Assembly: GCA_945877855.1 (NCBI GenBank)
Contig: CAMDWA010000002.1
Location: 27,151 to 91,150 of the forward strand
Direction: 5' to 3'
Length of the DNA stretch: 64,000 nucleotides
From: Thermoflexus hugenholtzii JAD2
Lineage (GTDB): Bacteria > Chloroflexota > Anaerolineae > J036 > Brachytrichaceae
Shown: one piece after another, positions 60,485-64,000 of the stretch
Layout of the letters: every line of letters starts with the position of its first letter
Position numbering within the stretch: position 1 is the first letter of the stretch
Program-made: the position numbers and the translations under genes
The notes under the pieces: model-generated
The model's database searches: none
Told to the model about the DNA's origin: nothing
Seen by the model: only the letters and a program-made list of their open reading frames with translations

Positions 60485-60753
60485 GTATCTTCTCAATATA
60501 ACAAGGTGAATAAAACAAATTTTCATTGAAATCGCTATATGGCCTTTAGGGGCAGAGGCAAAGCCGCCCCATAACAACCCTGAGGTAGTGATTTCGGCAT
60601 TCGCTTTGCCTAAATATGCTCTCTGATTTGATAAAACCGCGTGATTTCAGCTAACAAAAAAAATGAAAATCTCTTTAAGAAACACGCTCTAAAGACCATA
60701 TAGCGATTTCCACATTACATCTTTTGGGTTTACTCCGAATTATTGTGAAGATA
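60485..60753. mobile_element. Long MITE-like element with GTATCTTCTCAATA ends
   Basis: The left end GTATCTTCTCAATA (60485-60498) and the right end, whose reverse complement reads GTATCTTCACAATA (60740-60753), form terminal inverted repeats. Inside, GAAATCGCTATATGGCC (60528-60549) pairs with a copy at 60689-60710 (21 of 22). The spacer contains a second partial copy of the family core (GTGATTTCGGC). No coding capacity. This gives the boundaries that shorter copies lack. Confidence 0.7.
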
Positions 60754-60787
60754 CCTAAATTAAACGGAAGCCAAGCTGGCAAGGCAT

Positions 60788-60832
60788 AAAAATAAAACGG
60801 CTTTACTAAAAAAGTAAAACCGTTTTATTTTT
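60788..60832 (-). terminator. Terminator of the tRNA-Gln gene
   Basis: Arms 60788-60800 and 60820-60832 pair over 13 bp (AAAAATAAAACGG with CCGTTTTATTTTT), with an inner TTTACT/AGTAAA stem; the T-rich arm gives the minus-strand tract. It lies directly downstream of the tRNA. Confidence 0.75.
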
Positions 60833-60837
60833 AGCGA

Positions 60838-60909
60838 CTGGGGTGGCTGGGATCGAACCAACGCATTGCGGATTCAAAGTCCGCCGCCTTACCACTTGGC
60901 CACACCCCA
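60838..60909 (-). tRNA. tRNA-Gln (anticodon TTG)
   Basis: On the minus strand a 72-nt cloverleaf is readable: acceptor TGGGGTG with CACCCCA plus discriminator G, D-arm with AAGTGGTAA, anticodon stem GCGGA/TCCGC with loop CTTTGAA (anticodon TTG), T-arm GTTGG TTCGATC CCAGC. The UGGGG/CCCCA acceptor is typical of bacterial tRNA-Gln. CCA is not encoded. Confidence 0.95.
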
Positions 60910-61105
60910 AAGTGCTGTTATTTGTGGCACGTATTATACGAGATTTTTCCTCATGCAATTACATGTCACTTATAGTTCCCAATTCTACCAGACTCGCCGT
61001 ATAATCATCAGAAAATTACCAATGACAAAATGCTAGGCTTTATTAGTCATATGTTATTTTATAAGCATATTACGCATATAGCTTGGTAAATTCATATTGT
61101 TATTT

Positions 61106-62353
61106 ATGCAATTACGCAGAGTTGTTATCACCGGAATCGGGGCGGTTACGCCGTTAGGGTTAAATTGGGCCGACACATGGGCTGCCATGATGGCCGGTAA
61201 GTCGGGCGTAGCGCCAATTACAAAGTTTGATCCGACCGGCTTGCCTACCGCCTATGCTTGCGAAGTAAAAAATTTTAATGTTGGTGACTATATGGATACG
61301 GCGGAATCACGCCGAGCCGACCAATATGAACATTTTGCGGTTGCAGCGGCTAAACAGGCATTGCAAGATGCGAAGTTGGTGATTACCCCCGACATTTGCG
61401 AAGACGTTGGTGTGGTGCTTGGCTCATCAGTTGGCGGGCATAAATCATTAGTGGCAGAGCATGATGTGTTGAATCAGAAAGGGGTGCGACGAGTGAACCC
61501 CTTTATTGTGCCGATGTTTATGCCCAATGGCGGCGCAGGCATGGTGGCGATTGTTGCCCATGCTCAAGGGCCATCTTATTCACCAGTATCGGCGTGTGCC
61601 ACTGGCAATGATAGTATTGGGCAAGCCTTTGATTTGGTGCGTTTTGGCAAAGCCAAGGCCATGTTGGCGGGAGGGGCTGATGCCACTGTAGCCAAGTTGG
61701 GCATGACAGGCTTTGCGCAAATTGGTGCGTTGAGTAAAGTCACGCTGCCAATTAACTCGCCGCGCCCATTTGATAAAAAACGAGATGGCGTGGTGATCGG
61801 CGAAGGCGCGTGTGTGATGATTTTAGAGGAAATGGAATTTGCCTTAGCCCGTGGGGCACGCATTTTGGCCGAAATTGTGGGGTATGGCCAAACGACAGAT
61901 GCACATCATATTATTGCACCCTCTGAAGGCGGGGCTGGCGCAGCCCGTGCCATGAAGCGTGCTTTGGCAGATGCTAATTTGCAGCCGACGGATGTAAATT
62001 ATATTAATGCACATGGCACGGCCACACCGCTAAATGACGTATCTGAAACCAAAGCCATTAAAACCGTGTTTGGTGATTACGCCTATAAAGTGCCAACCAG
62101 CAGCACCAAAAGCATGACTGGGCATTGCATGGGGGTAGCAGGGGCAATTGAAGCGGCAGCATGTGTTTCGGCCATTAATGATGGGGTTGTGCCACCAACC
62201 TTAAATTTAACCGAGCCAGATTTGGCGGCTGGCTGTGATTTGGACTATGTGCCGCAAGAAGCGCGTAAACATGCGGTGCGGGTAGCGATGAATAATTCTT
62301 TTGGTTTTGGTGGGCACAATAGTGTTTTAGTTTTAAAGCGTTTTGAAGCGTGA
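61106..62353 (+). CDS. fabF: Beta-ketoacyl-ACP synthase II
   Basis: A 415-residue condensing enzyme of fatty acid synthesis. The active-site Cys lies in SPVSACATGNDSIGQA, and the two catalytic His are in INAHGTATPLND and STKSMTGHCMGVAG. The C-terminal NNSFGFGGHNSVLVLKR is standard. It elongates acyl-ACP with malonyl-ACP. I use ATG 61106 rather than an upstream TTG at 61097, because homology starts at MQLRRVVITGIGAVTPLG. The stop overlaps the rnc start (GTGA), so the two are translationally coupled. The desaturase at 29 kb is not part of this unit. Confidence 0.95.
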   Translation: MQLRRVVITGIGAVTPLGLNWADTWAAMMAGKSGVAPITKFDPTGLPTAYACEVKNFNVGDYMDTAESRRADQYEHFAVAAAKQALQDAKLVITPDICEDVGVVLGSSVGGHKSLVAEHDVLNQKGVRRVNPFIVPMFMPNGGAGMVAIVAHAQGPSYSPVSACATGNDSIGQAFDLVRFGKAKAMLAGGADATVAKLGMTGFAQIGALSKVTLPINSPRPFDKKRDGVVIGEGACVMILEEMEFALARGARILAEIVGYGQTTDAHHIIAPSEGGAGAARAMKRALADANLQPTDVNYINAHGTATPLNDVSETKAIKTVFGDYAYKVPTSSTKSMTGHCMGVAGAIEAAACVSAINDGVVPPTLNLTEPDLAAGCDLDYVPQEARKHAVRVAMNNSFGFGGHNSVLVLKRFEA

Positions 62354-63039
62354 TACCTTCTTTTGGAAACCCAGCGTTGTTGTTCACGGCGCTAACTCAT
62401 AAGTCATATGCAAATGAACATTCAACGAAAGAAACGCCGGTTCAAAACAATGAGCGTTTAGAATTTTTGGGCGATGCCATTGTTAATTTTATTGCCGCTG
62501 AATGGTTATATCAGCAATTTCCGACGCTGGGTGAAGGGCGATTAACCTCATTGCGGGCGGCGCTCATTCGTGCTGCAACCTTGGCCCAATTTGCCCACAA
62601 TATTGGGCTGCCAAGTATGTTAAATTTGGGCAAGGGTGAAGAGGATAGTGGAGGCCGCCAACGCGCTAATATTTTGTGCGATGCGTTTGAGGCTGTTTTA
62701 GCGGCTATTTATCTTGATCAAGGCATGGCGGCGGCTCAAGCTTTTTTTGTGCCGCTGCTCGAGGCGCTTGCGCATACCTTATTGACCGAAAATTTAGACC
62801 GCGATGCGAAAACGTTATTACAAGAATGGAGCCAAAGTGTGTTGAATGTGACCCCGCGGTATCAATTGTTTGGAACCGAAGGGCCAGATCACGCCAAGCG
62901 ATTTAAGGTCGAAGTTTGGTTGGGCGAATTGATGGCGGCGACTGGGCAAGGCCCCAGCAAACAAATCGCCGAGCAAATGGCTGCGCGTGAGGCGCTTAAA
63001 ATGCAAAATGCAGTAGTCAGTAGATTACATTCCAAATAG
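62350..63039 (+). CDS. rnc: Ribonuclease III
   Basis: A 229-residue RNase III. The signature NNERLEFLGDAIVNF is present, then the KGEEDSGGRQRANILCDAFEAVLAAIYLDQG segment with the metal-binding acidic residues. The C-terminal dsRBD spans ~155-225 (ending AAREALKMQNAV). It processes rRNA precursors and degrades double-stranded RNA. The GTG start at 62350 overlaps the fabF stop (GTGA). An insertion sequence begins immediately after its stop; the last residues (VSRLHSK) look complete. Confidence 0.94.
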   Translation: MIPSFGNPALLFTALTHKSYANEHSTKETPVQNNERLEFLGDAIVNFIAAEWLYQQFPTLGEGRLTSLRAALIRAATLAQFAHNIGLPSMLNLGKGEEDSGGRQRANILCDAFEAVLAAIYLDQGMAAAQAFFVPLLEALAHTLLTENLDRDAKTLLQEWSQSVLNVTPRYQLFGTEGPDHAKRFKVEVWLGELMAATGQGPSKQIAEQMAAREALKMQNAVVSRLHSK

Positions 63040-64000
63040 TGGAGAATAGGGGAAATGATCTGTCGATATAGCAATCTTAAAACACGTGCAAAATTGTTCT
63101 TGGTAATGACCGGTTTGCAATTGCAAGAATTTGAGATTTTGTTGGAGGATGTAAGCACAGAATATGGTGCAATGCGTGGAAAGCGTTTAAAAAAGGAGGG
63201 TCGTCAGCGGGCTGTGGGTGGCGGAATGGAACCCTGTTTACAAATGCAAGATCAAGTATTGTTGACAATCATTTGGTTGCGGCACTACCCGATCCATGAA
63301 GTATTGGGATATCTATTTGGGGTGAGTGATACAACATCGGGCCGAGTAACGAATTGGATATTGCCAATTTTAGAGAAATTGGGACGTGATCAAATGAAGA
63401 TGCCCGATCCTGGTCGTAAACGACGAAAGAAGTTACATGAGCTTTTGAGTGAAATACCTGATTTGTCAATCGCAATCGACACATTTGAACAACGAATTGA
63501 GCGAGCAAAAGATCATAAACAAGCAGATGCGCATTACAGTGGCAAGAAAAAGCAGCATACACTGAAAACGCAAGTGGCGATTGATGTTGAAACAGGCGAA
63601 ATCGTTGATGTGAGTGAAAGCAAACCTGGGCCACAAGCCGATATCAAAGTATTGGAAGAATCTGGATTAATGAATAAGCTACCAACTGGGGTCGGTGTAA
63701 TTGGTGATTTAGCCTATATTGGGATTACTGATTTGCATCCAGAAGGGAACGCGGCAACACCAAGGCGCAAGCCGCGAGGGAAAGAACGACCGCCTGAAGA
63801 TATTGCGTTTAATCGCGAATTTGCACGTCGTCGTGTCGTCGCTGAGCATTCGATTGGTCGGATGCGTCGGTATCAAGCATTAGCTCAAATGGATCGAAAT
63901 CACTTTAAAAATCACGCAAGTCGCACTTGTGCTGTGGCCGGTTTGGCAAATCGTCAAATTCGGGCGGGCTTATATTACTAGGTAATTTGGAGTAAGTGGA
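63040..64000 (+). mobile_element. IS5-type insertion sequence, right end cut by the window
   Basis: The transposase gene sits directly behind rnc. I looked for terminal inverted repeats between 63020-63055 and 63982-64000 and found only short partial similarity (TCCAAAT), so the element borders are not defined. Confidence 0.55.
63055..63981 (+). CDS. IS5-type DDE transposase
   Basis: A 308-residue transposase of the DDE_Tnp_4 kind. N-terminal helix-turn-helix region with LRHYPIHEVLGYLFGVSDTTSGRVTN. The catalytic residues appear in order: Asp in AIDTFEQRIER, Asp in GVIGDLAYIGI and Glu in VVAEHSIGRMRRY, with the HYSGKKKQHTLKTQVAID segment between. It seems intact. The start ATG at 63055 is the first in frame after rnc. 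The right end of the element is near or beyond the window edge. Confidence 0.9.
   Translation: MICRYSNLKTRAKLFLVMTGLQLQEFEILLEDVSTEYGAMRGKRLKKEGRQRAVGGGMEPCLQMQDQVLLTIIWLRHYPIHEVLGYLFGVSDTTSGRVTNWILPILEKLGRDQMKMPDPGRKRRKKLHELLSEIPDLSIAIDTFEQRIERAKDHKQADAHYSGKKKQHTLKTQVAIDVETGEIVDVSESKPGPQADIKVLEESGLMNKLPTGVGVIGDLAYIGITDLHPEGNAATPRRKPRGKERPPEDIAFNREFARRRVVAEHSIGRMRRYQALAQMDRNHFKNHASRTCAVAGLANRQIRAGLYY

Noticed and set aside
63020..64000. Terminal inverted repeats of the IS5-type element
   Set aside because: Only a TCCAAAT match between both sides was found, and the right end may lie beyond the window.

Overview
The window looks like a moderate-GC chromosomal segment of a free-living bacterium, most plausibly a Chloroflexota (Anaerolineae-like) genome. 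The basis is indirect: lipoproteins with long Pro/Thr/Ala linkers behind a lipobox, a CobN-type cobaltochelatase beside CbtA/CbtB, family-5 peptide ABC transporters, SH3b proteins, and many intergenic heptamer and fold-back repeats. No rRNA is present, so the phylum call is inference. One tRNA (Gln, TTG) is present.

Layout. 1-9.9 kb: the end of a chelatase VWA subunit, two TIM-barrel aldolase-type proteins, two hydrolase/peptidase genes, a GtrA protein, a family-4 glycosyltransferase, and the two ATPases (OppD, OppF) of a peptide transporter. 10.2-24.6 kb: a cobalamin locus. A B12 riboswitch and terminator precede a corrinoid-binding lipoprotein, then cobT, a [2Fe-2S] ferredoxin, cbtB, cbtA, cobO, cobN, cobB/cbiA, cbiB and cobC. 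A decayed second copy of part of the locus follows (truncated ferredoxin and a frameshifted cobO). 24.8-29 kb: a peptide-binding lipoprotein with permuted domain order and two permeases. 29-31.8 kb: a desaturase, an ABC ATPase and a sulfite-oxidase-like protein.

31.8 to about 43.2 kb: an integrated mobile element with a large serine recombinase, an FtsK-type translocase with a separate membrane partner, a zinc-finger/Toprim primase, an SF3 helicase, small regulators and toxin-antitoxin modules. It carries no capsid or relaxase gene, which resembles the actinomycete AICE plan. 43.3-64 kb: an M9-like metallopeptidase, GDPD, SDR, transposase remnant, MFS transporter, flavin disulfide reductase, two paralogous lipoproteins built from a repeated module, an MBOAT acyltransferase, an SGNH-like/SH3b protein, UDP-glucose dehydrogenase, fabF, rnc and an IS5-type insertion.

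Most notable signals: (1) cobN is interrupted by a single in-frame TGA in its N-terminal Fe-S domain (CRG-stop-CCG), with homologous sequence continuing on both sides and SECIS-compatible hairpins downstream; (2) a family of intergenic elements with conserved ends but variable, nearly perfectly self-complementary cores, plus heptamer arrays, some sitting in frame inside genes; (3) the circularly permuted solute-binding protein; (4) the AICE-like element.
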